Shown here piece by piece: positions 1 through 6,513 of a DNA stretch of 11,485 bases. The notes beneath the pieces are model-generated. The model did not search any database. It was not told where the DNA came from and saw only the letters and a program-made list of their open reading frames with translations. Made by a program: the position numbers and the translations under genes. How positions within the stretch are numbered: the stretch's first letter is position 1; each line of letters starts with the position of its first letter. The stretch comes from an uncultured Oscillospiraceae bacterium (GTDB lineage: Bacteria; Bacillota; Clostridia; Oscillospirales; Oscillospiraceae): the NCBI GenBank assembly GCA_934630555.1, contig CAKTXB010000046.1:1-11485 (forward strand). The letters are read 5' to 3'.

Positions 1-108
1 CCGATCCCGGAAAATGCAGAGATTTACCGGAAGCTGAATGCCATTTACCGCGACGCAGCGCCGGTGAGCGACCCGCTGTTCCGGGAGAACTATCCGGTTT
101 CCGGCTGA
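1..108 (+). CDS. C-terminal end of a truncated gene, possibly an FGGY-type sugar kinase
   Basis: An open frame enters from the left edge and ends at TGA (106-108), leaving 35 residues that begin PIPENAEIYRKL and end in NYPVSG. The pattern of two Tyr-x-x-Leu/Ile-like helical turns (IYRKLNAIYR) followed by a short polar tail resembles the C-terminus of FGGY carbohydrate kinases, and such a kinase would fit the sugar-related neighbours. The fragment holds no catalytic motif, so this is a weak guess and a different family is quite possible. It converges on the regulator gene on the opposite strand, and the hairpin at 132-169 lies between them. Confidence 0.5.
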   Translation, partial: PIPENAEIYRKLNAIYRDAAPVSDPLFRENYPVSG

Positions 109-131
109 ACCGGAAGCAATATGGGATCATC

Positions 132-169
132 AAAAAACAGGCGATGCGTATTTCTGCGCATCGCCTGTT
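132..169 (-). terminator. Rho-independent terminator for the minus-strand unit
   Basis: Thirteen-base arms (136-148 and 157-169, core ACAGGCGATGCG and its exact complement) flank an 8-base loop. Read on the minus strand the stem is followed by six U residues (132-137 on the plus strand are all A), which is the form of an intrinsic terminator. It lies about 205 bases past the regulator stop. On the plus strand it is 27 bases past the upstream stop but lacks a U-tract there, so it would end plus-strand transcription less well. Confidence 0.8.
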
Positions 170-375
170 CTGTACGCGCTCGGGGTCAGCGCTAGTTTTT
201 GCACGCCCCAGCACCCAAATTCCCGCTGTGGTGGATCACCGCTGCACTCGCAGTCCACATAGAAAAGGTTCCCTGTGCTGACAACGAAATCGGTGGGGTA
301 AGTAATCAGTGTTGAGATGCGCGGCATAAAGCACGCGGCATATCTCCCGCAGCAGTGCGAAACAGTCCTCCGACA
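170..375. other. Gene-free stretch between terminator and regulator stop
   Basis: I see no supported gene here. A 65-codon minus-strand frame (327-130) exists, but it has no well-placed ribosome binding site, and its last codons lie inside the terminator stem. The stretch is probably the 3' untranslated part of the regulator transcript or decayed sequence. Confidence 0.4.
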
Positions 376-1485
376 TCAGATCGCGCAAGAGGCCGGAGCC
401 TCCGGCACGGCGCTGCCGATGCGCCGCACAGTGCCGCGCACGACCAGTTTGGTGGGGATGACAAACTTGACACCCATATCATACTGGTCGAACGCGTTTT
501 TGAATGCCGTGTCCACGATGACCTTGGCGAGATAGGCTGTGTTGCCGTCCACCGTGGTAAGATGCGGCTCGGTGAACTGAAGCTGCTCCATGTTGTCAAA
601 GCCGACAACGCTGATGTCATCCGGGATCTGAAGCCCGGCGTCATGGATGGCGCGGATGGCGCCGACAGCCATAATGTCGTTGAAAACGAACAAGGCAGTC
701 GGTTTTGGGCCGGGCTGCGCCAGCAGGCTCTGCGTCAGCTCATAGCCGCTCTGGAAGGTCCAGGCCTGGCCGCAGCGGATCCATTCGGGCGGAATTGCAA
801 GTCCAAATTTGTGCATAGCCTTGTAGCAGCCGGTCATTTTATCGTCCGTGGCCAGAAAGCCCGCCGGGCCGGAGATCAGCGCAATGTGCCGGTGGCCCAT
901 GTCGTACAGATACCGCAGCGCCGAATACGAGCCGTTCAGATAGTCATGCTGGATACACGGCACGAAGGCGTGGTCATCGTTCACGGTCAGAATCGGAACT
1001 CCGGTTTTGCGTGCCGCACAGATCAGATGCTCCGGTGTGCGGGTCACAAAGACCGCGGCGATGAAGTCATGCTTGGAGATCAGTTCCGCGATGTCGGAAG
1101 TTTCGGAAATGGCGGTGTAGATCAGCTGCATGTCATGCGCGGCGCATTCCTTGTCCAGATAGTAGAACAGATCGGCATAATACGGTTCGGTGATCTTTTT
1201 GTTGCTTTGCGCGCTTTCCATAATGAAAAAACCGATGGCCGCGCCGCGCAGTTCGCCTGCGGCGGCCAGTGCGGGCTTGCGGTAGATGACACGGCTGCCG
1301 ATGCCGGGGCATTTTTCCACGTACTTTTTGTTGGCCAGCATGGACAGCGCCTTTCGGACGGTGGTTCGTTCCACAGAAAAGCGCTTGCAAAGCTGGTTTT
1401 CCGATGGGAGCATGGCACCGAATTCATATTCATGATTCAGAATTTCTTCTTCCAGCGTGTTGAAAATAATGTCATATAAATACAT
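376..1485 (-). CDS. AraR-like transcriptional regulator (GntR HTH fused to LacI-type sensor)
   Basis: This 369-residue protein has two parts. Residues about 1-68 are a GntR-type winged helix: LPSENQLCKRF at 27-37, then ERTTVRKALSML at 39-50 and the wing around GIGSRVIYR. Residues about 82-350 form a LacI/GalR periplasmic-binding-like sensor with the typical DMGHRHIALISGP (195-207) and VFNDIMAVGA...IPDDISVVGFDN (267-298) segments. The same GntR-plus-LacI arrangement and length are found in Bacillus AraR, the L-arabinose repressor, so a sugar-responsive repressor is likely. The inducer cannot be read from sequence. The start has a GAGG 10 bases upstream. The gene is last on the minus strand but has its own extended -10 promoter, so it can be expressed apart from the operon. 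Its likely targets are the divergent promoters at 9426-9667 and possibly its own. Confidence 0.9.
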   Translation of the reverse strand: MYLYDIIFNTLEEEILNHEYEFGAMLPSENQLCKRFSVERTTVRKALSMLANKKYVEKCPGIGSRVIYRKPALAAAGELRGAAIGFFIMESAQSNKKITEPYYADLFYYLDKECAAHDMQLIYTAISETSDIAELISKHDFIAAVFVTRTPEHLICAARKTGVPILTVNDDHAFVPCIQHDYLNGSYSALRYLYDMGHRHIALISGPAGFLATDDKMTGCYKAMHKFGLAIPPEWIRCGQAWTFQSGYELTQSLLAQPGPKPTALFVFNDIMAVGAIRAIHDAGLQIPDDISVVGFDNMEQLQFTEPHLTTVDGNTAYLAKVIVDTAFKNAFDQYDMGVKFVIPTKLVVRGTVRRIGSAVPEAPASCAI

Positions 1486-1508
1486 AAGGTGCGATCCTCA
1501 CATCCTGA

Positions 1509-1524
1509 TTCAAGTGTTTTTGAA
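1509..1524. promoter_or_regulatory. Inverted repeat just downstream of the regulator -10, possible autoregulatory site
   Basis: TTCAA and TTGAA are separated by six bases. The repeat lies between the -10 box (1536-1541) and the regulator start codon (1485), which is where a repressor could block its own gene. It does not resemble the TGTACG-containing sites near 9615-9668. The arms are short and AT-rich, so chance is possible. Confidence 0.3.
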
Positions 1525-1535
1525 CCTTTTTAAGA

Positions 1536-1565
1536 ATTATAGCACAGATTTCGCCGGCCTGTAGC
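1536..1565 (-). promoter_or_regulatory. Extended -10 promoter of the regulator gene
   Basis: On the minus strand a perfect TATAAT (1541-1536) is preceded by TGC, giving the extended form TGCTATAAT. The best -35 is poor (GCTACA, 1565-1560, 18-base spacer), which extended -10 promoters tolerate. It fills the AT-rich gap after the LarA-like gene and lies about 50 bases before the regulator start codon. Confidence 0.65.
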
Positions 1566-1575
1566 GGAAATAAAG

Positions 1576-2877
1576 TTATTTTATAAAATATCCGTCCGAA
1601 TCAAACTGCATTTCATACGGCCCGGCGATGTATTCCACATCATCGCGGTCCTTGATGTCCTCATACAGCGCCTCCGAGACCTCGATCTCAAACAGCGCCT
1701 GCGTCGAGGCAATGCGGGCCAGCCGGATGCGGCTGAAGTCCACATCGTTGCAGGTGCGGATGGCCAGCAGGACGGCCTCACGCTCACTGTTGGCGTACAT
1801 CGGCATTTTGCAGCCCTGAATCTCAGTGGACGTAATCAGATTTGTCCAGACGGCGGCCCAGTCAATGTCCCGCATGCAGCGCAGCGAGGTCACATCCGCC
1901 TCGGCAATGCCGGTTCCGTTGTGATGGCTCTCTTCCGTCACGCCGAAGATGCACATTTTTTTCAGATTCAGCACCTCTTTGAAGGAGGGGTCGGAACCGT
2001 TGGCCCGGCCAGTGACGTTCGGGTCGTGCCCGTAGCCGCTGATGTTCTTTCCGATCTCGTCTACGATCAGTACGTCGAGATCGTGAAATTTGAAGGTGGC
2101 AAGGCGCTTTTTGGCCTCCAGCAAATTTTCCGCGTCCATCCGCAGGATGTCCTGCGGCGGCGCGACCTCGATTTTGCAGATGTCGTCATATGCGTTCTGC
2201 ACGATGCCGACGCCGAACGCGACCGGTGCGCGCTGAAGAAAAATCTCCGCCGCCTCCGGGATGCGGCGCGCAAACTGTGCAAAGCCCTGCATGTGGAAGG
2301 CGGATGCACCTTTGTGCTTGCCAAGGCCGATGGCGATCATTTTGCCGAGGCCGCTTTCGTGCGTGCCATGAAAATCGGTGTGCGGCTTCTCCTTGTTCAG
2401 CAGGACGATGCCATCCGACTCAAAGGCGTAGCGGTCACAATAGAGCGGGGTGCCGTTGGAAAGCGTACCATACTGTACGACCTCCATGTTGGAGAGGATC
2501 GGCGCGCCAATGGACTGCTCGGTGATATGATAGCCTTCCAGAATTTCGCGCTGGCCCTCTGCCGTGCCGCCGCCGTGGCTGCCCATGGCCGGAATGACAA
2601 AGGGCTGTGCGCCCCACTCCCGCAGCTGTGTGCAGAGCGTGCGGAGGATGAGATCCAGATGCGGGATGCCGCGGCTCCCGGCGGTGATGCAGATCCGCTT
2701 GCCCGCAAACCGGGCGGGTTCCGGAAAAGCTGCCACCATTCTGGCCTTCAGATGCTCCGGGATGTTTTCAATGCGCTGTGGGTCGTATTTCTGCCGGATG
2801 CGCACCATGCGCGGCAGGGTGATCTGTTCCATTCCCTGCACCACAACGCCGGTTACAGGCGGAAAATCAATAAACAT
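1576..2877 (-). CDS. LarA-like protein (nickel-dependent lactate racemase superfamily), possible 2-hydroxyacid racemase or epimerase
   Basis: The protein has 433 residues, close to the length of lactate racemase LarA. LarA uses a tethered nickel-pincer nucleotide to invert C2 of 2-hydroxyacids. The N-terminal half carries the family pattern: ICITAGSRGIP (62-72), PAMGSHGGGTAEGQ (96-109) and GTHESGLGKM (171-180). By my manual alignment with Lactobacillus plantarum LarA, H101 matches H108, R69 matches R75, K179 matches the pincer-bearing K184, and H195 matches H200; the K-to-H distance of 16 is identical. H170 lies near the position of H174. The D72 position appears to be A66, so substrate contacts probably differ and lactate may not be the substrate. 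The C-terminal half has a distinctive GYGHDPNVTGR (281-291). LarA homologues acting on sugar acids are known, which suits the UxaA-type neighbour. The pincer-making LarB, LarC and LarE are not in the window. The start follows AGAGGG 8 bases upstream, and the gene begins 12 bases after the HIT stop. Confidence 0.8.
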   Translation of the reverse strand: MFIDFPPVTGVVVQGMEQITLPRMVRIRQKYDPQRIENIPEHLKARMVAAFPEPARFAGKRICITAGSRGIPHLDLILRTLCTQLREWGAQPFVIPAMGSHGGGTAEGQREILEGYHITEQSIGAPILSNMEVVQYGTLSNGTPLYCDRYAFESDGIVLLNKEKPHTDFHGTHESGLGKMIAIGLGKHKGASAFHMQGFAQFARRIPEAAEIFLQRAPVAFGVGIVQNAYDDICKIEVAPPQDILRMDAENLLEAKKRLATFKFHDLDVLIVDEIGKNISGYGHDPNVTGRANGSDPSFKEVLNLKKMCIFGVTEESHHNGTGIAEADVTSLRCMRDIDWAAVWTNLITSTEIQGCKMPMYANSEREAVLLAIRTCNDVDFSRIRLARIASTQALFEIEVSEALYEDIKDRDDVEYIAGPYEMQFDSDGYFIK

Positions 2878-2889
2878 TGCAGGCCCTCT

Positions 2890-3321
2890 TTATCCCAGCT
2901 GCTCCAGACCGGCGCGCAGGCGCGCGATCAGCTCGGCGTATTCCTCATCGCGCAGTGTGACGGGAGGGGTGGAGTTCATCTGGAACGAGCCGCCCCAGTC
3001 CGGGCCGCCTTCATATTTCGGGGCCAGATGCGCGTGAACGTGGCACATTTTGTCGGCGTACATGCCGACGTTGACCTGACCCGGATGAAACACGTTCATC
3101 AGCAGCTGCACGGTCTTGCGGACGGCCAGAAAGAACTTGACACAGCCTTCCTCGCTCATGTCGCTGACCGCGTGAATGTGTTCGTTGTAGGCCAGCACAA
3201 CGCGGCCGCGGTAGAGCTGGTTTTTATAGAGATACAGGTCAAAGCCGTCCACGGTGCCGACCGGCAGCATCACGGCCTCCAGCTTTTCGCCTTTGGCGCA
3301 GTACATACAATTCTGATCCAT
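2890..3321 (-). CDS. HIT-family (histidine triad) protein
   Basis: The 143-residue protein ends its catalytic region with the histidine triad H94-V-H96-A-H98-L-A. H96 or H98 would act in cleaving a nucleotide phosphoester or phosphoramidate. An N-terminal C5-x-x-C8 pair and H48 resemble the structural zinc site of many HIT proteins. I chose the ATG at 3321-3319 because GGAGG lies exactly 8 bases before it. An ATG 15 bases further upstream is in frame, but it overlaps that GGAGG and has no site of its own. The length is normal for the family. It is a cytoplasmic nucleotide hydrolase or transferase by family. Its role in a sugar operon is not evident; it may act on a nucleotide-linked intermediate or be a housekeeping passenger. 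It is tightly coupled to the LarA-like gene downstream. Confidence 0.85.
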   Translation of the reverse strand: MDQNCMYCAKGEKLEAVMLPVGTVDGFDLYLYKNQLYRGRVVLAYNEHIHAVSDMSEEGCVKFFLAVRKTVQLLMNVFHPGQVNVGMYADKMCHVHAHLAPKYEGGPDWGGSFQMNSTPPVTLRDEEYAELIARLRAGLEQLG

Positions 3322-3350
3322 TTTTGGTTCCTCCATGATATACAGGCTAT

Positions 3351-3381
3351 CCCCGGCACCGGCACTGCGCCGGTGCCGGGG
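3351..3381 (-). other. Very stable GC-rich hairpin between the binding-protein and HIT genes
   Basis: Two perfect 13-base arms (3351-3363, CCCCGGCACCGGC, and 3369-3381) flank a 5-base loop. The hairpin begins 17 bases past the binding-protein stop. Neither strand has a U-tract after the stem, so it is not a standard terminator. It is better seen as a partial terminator or a 3' mRNA stabiliser that keeps binding-protein message in excess over the downstream genes. The mechanism is inferred. Confidence 0.65.
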
Positions 3382-3398
3382 AAATGATTCGGAAAGAC

Positions 3399-4466
3399 TT
3401 AATACGCAGGCTCGAAATCCGCAGCGTTGCTGATGTCGATGATCGGCAGTTCCATGCCGATGTATTTTTCGGTGGGCAGCTCGCCGTTCACAACGATCTT
3501 GTAAACGATGTCCATGGCGCCGTTGCTCTCAATGACCGGGGACTGATAGATCGTGCCGAGATAGTTCGTGCCCTCGAGGATGGCGTTCAGGTTGGCCTCC
3601 TGGCCGCCGACGGAAACGATCTGGATGCCGGTGTTTTCGCCGGAGAGATCCTCAGTGATGGCCTGATATGCGCCGTAGCCGACTGCGTCGTCAATGGCCC
3701 ACACGGCATCGATCTGGCCGGAGAATTTCGTCAGGAAGGTGTTCATGTAGTTCTTGCCGTTTTCGGCAGACCAGTTGCAGGAGGGGGACACGCCGAGGCA
3801 CTCAAAATTGTAGCCCTGCTCGGCAGCGCGGTCCTCAAAGCCTCCCAGACGCTGACGGCCGGTCTCGTCGGAGCTGTCCTGACCCAGATGGACGTATTTG
3901 CAGCCGTCCGGGAACTTCTCGTGCAGCAGATCCGCTGCCAGTTCGCCTTCTTCATAGGGATCCGGCCCGAAATAGCAGGTGAAATAGGGTTCGCCTTCTT
4001 TGGTGAGCTGCTTGTTGCAGATGACCAGCGGGATACCGGCCTCTGTGATCTTCTGGGCAGAGGCGATCAGCGCCGTGCCGTCGATCGGCTGCATCATGAT
4101 GCACGAGGCACCCATGGCGATGGCTTCCTCGGCCTGCTGGGCCTGAAGGGTGGCGTCGTTCTGTGCGTCAAAGGCGATCCAATCCACGTCGGGATAGTTC
4201 GCGGCGTTGGCCTTGAAGTTATTGAAGTAAGCGCCGCTGTAGGAAGAGGTCGTCTTGCTCATCAGCAGGCAGACAATGGGCTTGCCGCTGGTCTCGGCGG
4301 GGGTATCCTCTGTGTTCTGCTCGGGCTGGGAATCGTTCGTTTCGGGGGCAGCGCTGGCGGTGTCGTTGGTGTTTTCGGCCGGGGTGTCGCCGGTCGCGGT
4401 CTTTGCGCAGGCGGCAAGGCTCAGAAGCAGACATGCAGCCAGAAGCAATGCGATGAGTTTTTTCAT
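3399..4466 (-). CDS. ABC transporter sugar-binding lipoprotein (RbsB-like, type 1 periplasmic-binding fold)
   Basis: The 355-residue protein starts with a lipoprotein signal peptide: KK, a hydrophobic stretch, then the lipobox L17-A18-A19-C20. C20 would be lipidated and anchor the protein outside the membrane. Residues 21-62 form a Thr/Pro/Glu/Asn-rich flexible linker. Residues 63-355 are a sugar-binding domain of the ribose/galactose type, with an AFDAQND-type segment followed by EEAIAMGASCIMMQPIDG, then GIPLVICNKQ, and a hinge segment AVWAIDDAVGYGAYQAI. It captures the substrate and passes it to the two permeases. The substrate cannot be told from sequence. The start has a clean GGAGG 7 bases upstream. 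It follows the permeases rather than leading the operon, with hairpins on both sides of the gene. Confidence 0.92.
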   Translation of the reverse strand: MKKLIALLLAACLLLSLAACAKTATGDTPAENTNDTASAAPETNDSQPEQNTEDTPAETSGKPIVCLLMSKTTSSYSGAYFNNFKANAANYPDVDWIAFDAQNDATLQAQQAEEAIAMGASCIMMQPIDGTALIASAQKITEAGIPLVICNKQLTKEGEPYFTCYFGPDPYEEGELAADLLHEKFPDGCKYVHLGQDSSDETGRQRLGGFEDRAAEQGYNFECLGVSPSCNWSAENGKNYMNTFLTKFSGQIDAVWAIDDAVGYGAYQAITEDLSGENTGIQIVSVGGQEANLNAILEGTNYLGTIYQSPVIESNGAMDIVYKIVVNGELPTEKYIGMELPIIDISNAADFEPAY

Positions 4467-4499
4467 GTTCTTTCCTCCATATGTCTTTGTGTTTTTTTA

Positions 4500-4513
4500 C
4501 CCGCCCATGCGGG
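4500..4513 (-). other. Small hairpin between permease and binding-protein genes
   Basis: CCCGC and GCGGG flank a 4-base loop, 12 bases past the second permease stop. On the minus strand the stem is followed by an A-rich run, not U, so it is not a terminator. It might serve as an mRNA processing or stability element just ahead of the binding-protein ribosome binding site. Confidence 0.35.
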
Positions 4514-4525
4514 GAAATGATGAAA

Positions 4526-5509
4526 TTACTTTGCCTTCGACTGTGTGGCGTTGTTGATGAGCATGAACACCAACAGCACGATGCCGATGATGCCGACCTG
4601 AAGATTGGCAAGCGAGGCGTCGATCTGATACAGCGTTTTCTGGATGAGCTGCATGGCGCAGACACCGAGGATGGCTTGTGCCGCGCTGCCGTAGCCGCCG
4701 CTCATGGAGATGCCGCCCAGCACGCAGGCCGCGACCGTTTGTAGCGAGAAGCGAAGGCCGACGGCGCCGTTGCCGCAGGAATTGAGCGAGGTGACAAAGA
4801 TCGCCGTGACCGCCGCGCAGAAACCGGAAATGGCATAGCAGGCGATGGTGATCTTTCTGGTGCTGACACCGCAGAGTGCCGCAGCCTCCCGGTTTCCGCC
4901 GACCACGTAGATATTCTGGCCGAAATTTGTGTATTTCAGGAACCAGCTGGCTGCCGCAAGGAGCAGCATGCTGACGAGAAACGGCAGCGTGAGCTTCAGA
5001 ATACCAAGATCCAGGATCACCATGTCATAGAACGCGGCGATGCTTGCGTTATAGTTGTAGATCGGCGAGCCTCCGCTGACCACAAGGCCGATGCCCTCAA
5101 ACAGCAGCTGCGTGCCGAGCGTTGCGATGTATGGGTTCAGGCCCAGCACGCCGACCAGCAGTCCGTTCAGCACGCCTGCCAGAATGCCGATCACCAGCAC
5201 GGCGGGAATAGCGATCACTGCGCCAAAGCGGTTAGCCAGCAGGACAGTGAAGACCGTCAGCATGGAAACATTCAGGCCGATGGACAGGTCGTTGTTGCCG
5301 GTCAGCATGACAAAACTGACACCGATGGCCATAGTGCCCCAGATGGCGATGTCCTTGGACAGCGCGGTCAGAGAGGCGGCGTTCAAATAGGTGGAAGAAA
5401 ACGTGGCCGGAACAAACAAAAGCAGGAGACAGAGAATGACAATGCTGTATTCCAAAATCAGATCCTTCACGTTGGCCTGCGGCCGGTTTCCGGTATGCAG
5501 CAGTTTCAT
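4526..5509 (-). CDS. Sugar ABC transporter permease (RbsC-like), second copy
   Basis: This 327-residue, highly hydrophobic protein belongs to the branched-chain-type permease family used by ribose, galactose and related sugar importers. Family landmarks are GNNDLSIG (71-78), NGLLVGVLGLNPYIATLGT (115-133), NFGQNIYVVGGNREAA (195-210), the likely cytoplasmic ATPase-contact region, and VLGGISMSGGYGS (263-275). About eight to ten membrane segments are expected. Its ATG overlaps the TGA of the preceding permease as ATGA (5506-5509), which indicates translational coupling. It most likely pairs with that permease as a heterodimer, as the two are diverged. The stop is followed by a small hairpin before the binding-protein gene. 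Confidence 0.92.
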   Translation of the reverse strand: MKLLHTGNRPQANVKDLILEYSIVILCLLLLFVPATFSSTYLNAASLTALSKDIAIWGTMAIGVSFVMLTGNNDLSIGLNVSMLTVFTVLLANRFGAVIAIPAVLVIGILAGVLNGLLVGVLGLNPYIATLGTQLLFEGIGLVVSGGSPIYNYNASIAAFYDMVILDLGILKLTLPFLVSMLLLAAASWFLKYTNFGQNIYVVGGNREAAALCGVSTRKITIACYAISGFCAAVTAIFVTSLNSCGNGAVGLRFSLQTVAACVLGGISMSGGYGSAAQAILGVCAMQLIQKTLYQIDASLANLQVGIIGIVLLVFMLINNATQSKAK

Positions 5510-6513
5510 TTTTTCGCTCCTTTCCGGTCCAGAACACTGTTCATGATGATGACGCCGATCAGGACGGCACCGCGGATGATGTACTGGACGTTGATGTCGA
5601 TGTTGAACTGCACGTAGAACAGCTGAAGCACGCCGAGGAACAGCGAGCCGAGCACAGTGCCCGTCATGCTGCCGACGCCGCCGGTCAGCAGTGCGCCGCC
5701 CAGAACGACCGCGATGATCGCGTCAAATTCCTTGCCCACGCCCATGAGCATGTCGCCGGATGTGGTGTAGGCCGCGATGAATACGCCGGCCAGACCGGAG
5801 GCGACGCCCGCGAGGACATAGGCCGCCACAATCACGCTCTTGGCGCTGATGCCGGAGAAGACGGCGGCTTTCGGATTGGTGCCGACAGCATAGATCTTCC
5901 GGCCGAAAGTCGTTTTGTGCAGCACGAAGCCGAGCAGCAGAAAGACAGCGGCAAGCAGCAGCACCGGGAATGAGATTTTTCCGGCAATCAGGCCCTTGCC
6001 GATGAATTTGATGACCTTGAGATCCTTGAGGTAGACAGTCAGGCCGCCGTCGAACAGAACGTGGATCGCCTGCACGATGTACGCCGTGCCGAGCGTGGCA
6101 ACAAAGGCGTTCAGTCCGCACACGCCGACCAGCAGGCCATTGAAGGCGCCGATCACGGCACACACGGCGATCGGGATCAGGATGGTGAGCAGGCTTCCGG
6201 CCGCGTCGCTCATTTTTCCGTAGACTGCGGCGGAGACCACACAAGCAACGGACGCGGCAAACTGCATCATGGTGCCTGTGGACAGATCGTTCTTGCCGCA
6301 GATGATGACAAAGGTCAGACCGGCGGTGATGAGCGCGGTGCTCTCCACGGTCAGGACGATCTTGACAAAGTAGTTATAAATCGTTGCGCCGTTTTTCAGG
6401 ATACCGGGGCTGACGATGCACTGCGCCGCCAGCATCAGCAGCATGCCGCCCAAAAGGATCAGCAGACGGAGCTGATTTGCGCCGGGCGCGTGCTTTTTTG
6501 CAAGCTCATTCAT
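5506..6513 (-). CDS. Sugar ABC transporter permease (RbsC-like), first copy
   Basis: The 335-residue membrane protein is of the same RbsC family as its downstream neighbour but clearly diverged from it. Landmarks are GKNDLSTG (73-80), NGLLVGVCGLNAFVATLGT (125-143), TFGRKIYAVGTNPKAA (202-217) and VVLGGALLTGGVGS (269-282). Several strongly hydrophobic spans (for example 16-35, 108-125, 183-198, 228-248) fit membrane helices. The start codon lies inside the end of the ATPase gene (8-base overlap), with GGAGG 8 bases upstream, so translation of ATPase and permease is coupled. With two different permeases and one double ATPase, the importer has the layout of sugar systems such as YtfRT-YjfF in E. 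coli rather than the single-permease ribose system. Confidence 0.92.
   Translation of the reverse strand: MNELAKKHAPGANQLRLLILLGGMLLMLAAQCIVSPGILKNGATIYNYFVKIVLTVESTALITAGLTFVIICGKNDLSTGTMMQFAASVACVVSAAVYGKMSDAAGSLLTILIPIAVCAVIGAFNGLLVGVCGLNAFVATLGTAYIVQAIHVLFDGGLTVYLKDLKVIKFIGKGLIAGKISFPVLLLAAVFLLLGFVLHKTTFGRKIYAVGTNPKAAVFSGISAKSVIVAAYVLAGVASGLAGVFIAAYTTSGDMLMGVGKEFDAIIAVVLGGALLTGGVGSMTGTVLGSLFLGVLQLFYVQFNIDINVQYIIRGAVLIGVIIMNSVLDRKGAKK

Noticed and set aside
171..176. TGTACG core near the left terminator as a third regulator site
   Set aside because: It lacks the CAT half and any palindromic context, and no promoter is near it.
130..327. 65-codon minus-strand frame between the terminator and the regulator
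   Set aside because: It has no well-spaced ribosome binding site, its C-terminus is encoded by the terminator stem, and I recognise no family in it. It may be a remnant at most.
3322..3336. Upstream ATG for the HIT protein adding five residues
   Set aside because: This ATG overlaps the GGAGG that serves the next ATG and has no ribosome binding site of its own.
1921..3387. 488-codon plus-strand frame opposite the LarA-like and HIT genes
   Set aside because: It is antisense to two well-supported genes, has low-complexity His/Ala/Arg-rich content typical of GC-rich shadow frames, and has no domain I recognise.
3384..4520. 378-codon plus-strand frame opposite the sugar-binding protein, overlapping the previous antisense frame by ATGA
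   Set aside because: The overlap looks like translational coupling, but both frames mirror genuine minus-strand genes. The Gly/Val/Leu-rich content reflects the codon bias of the real gene.
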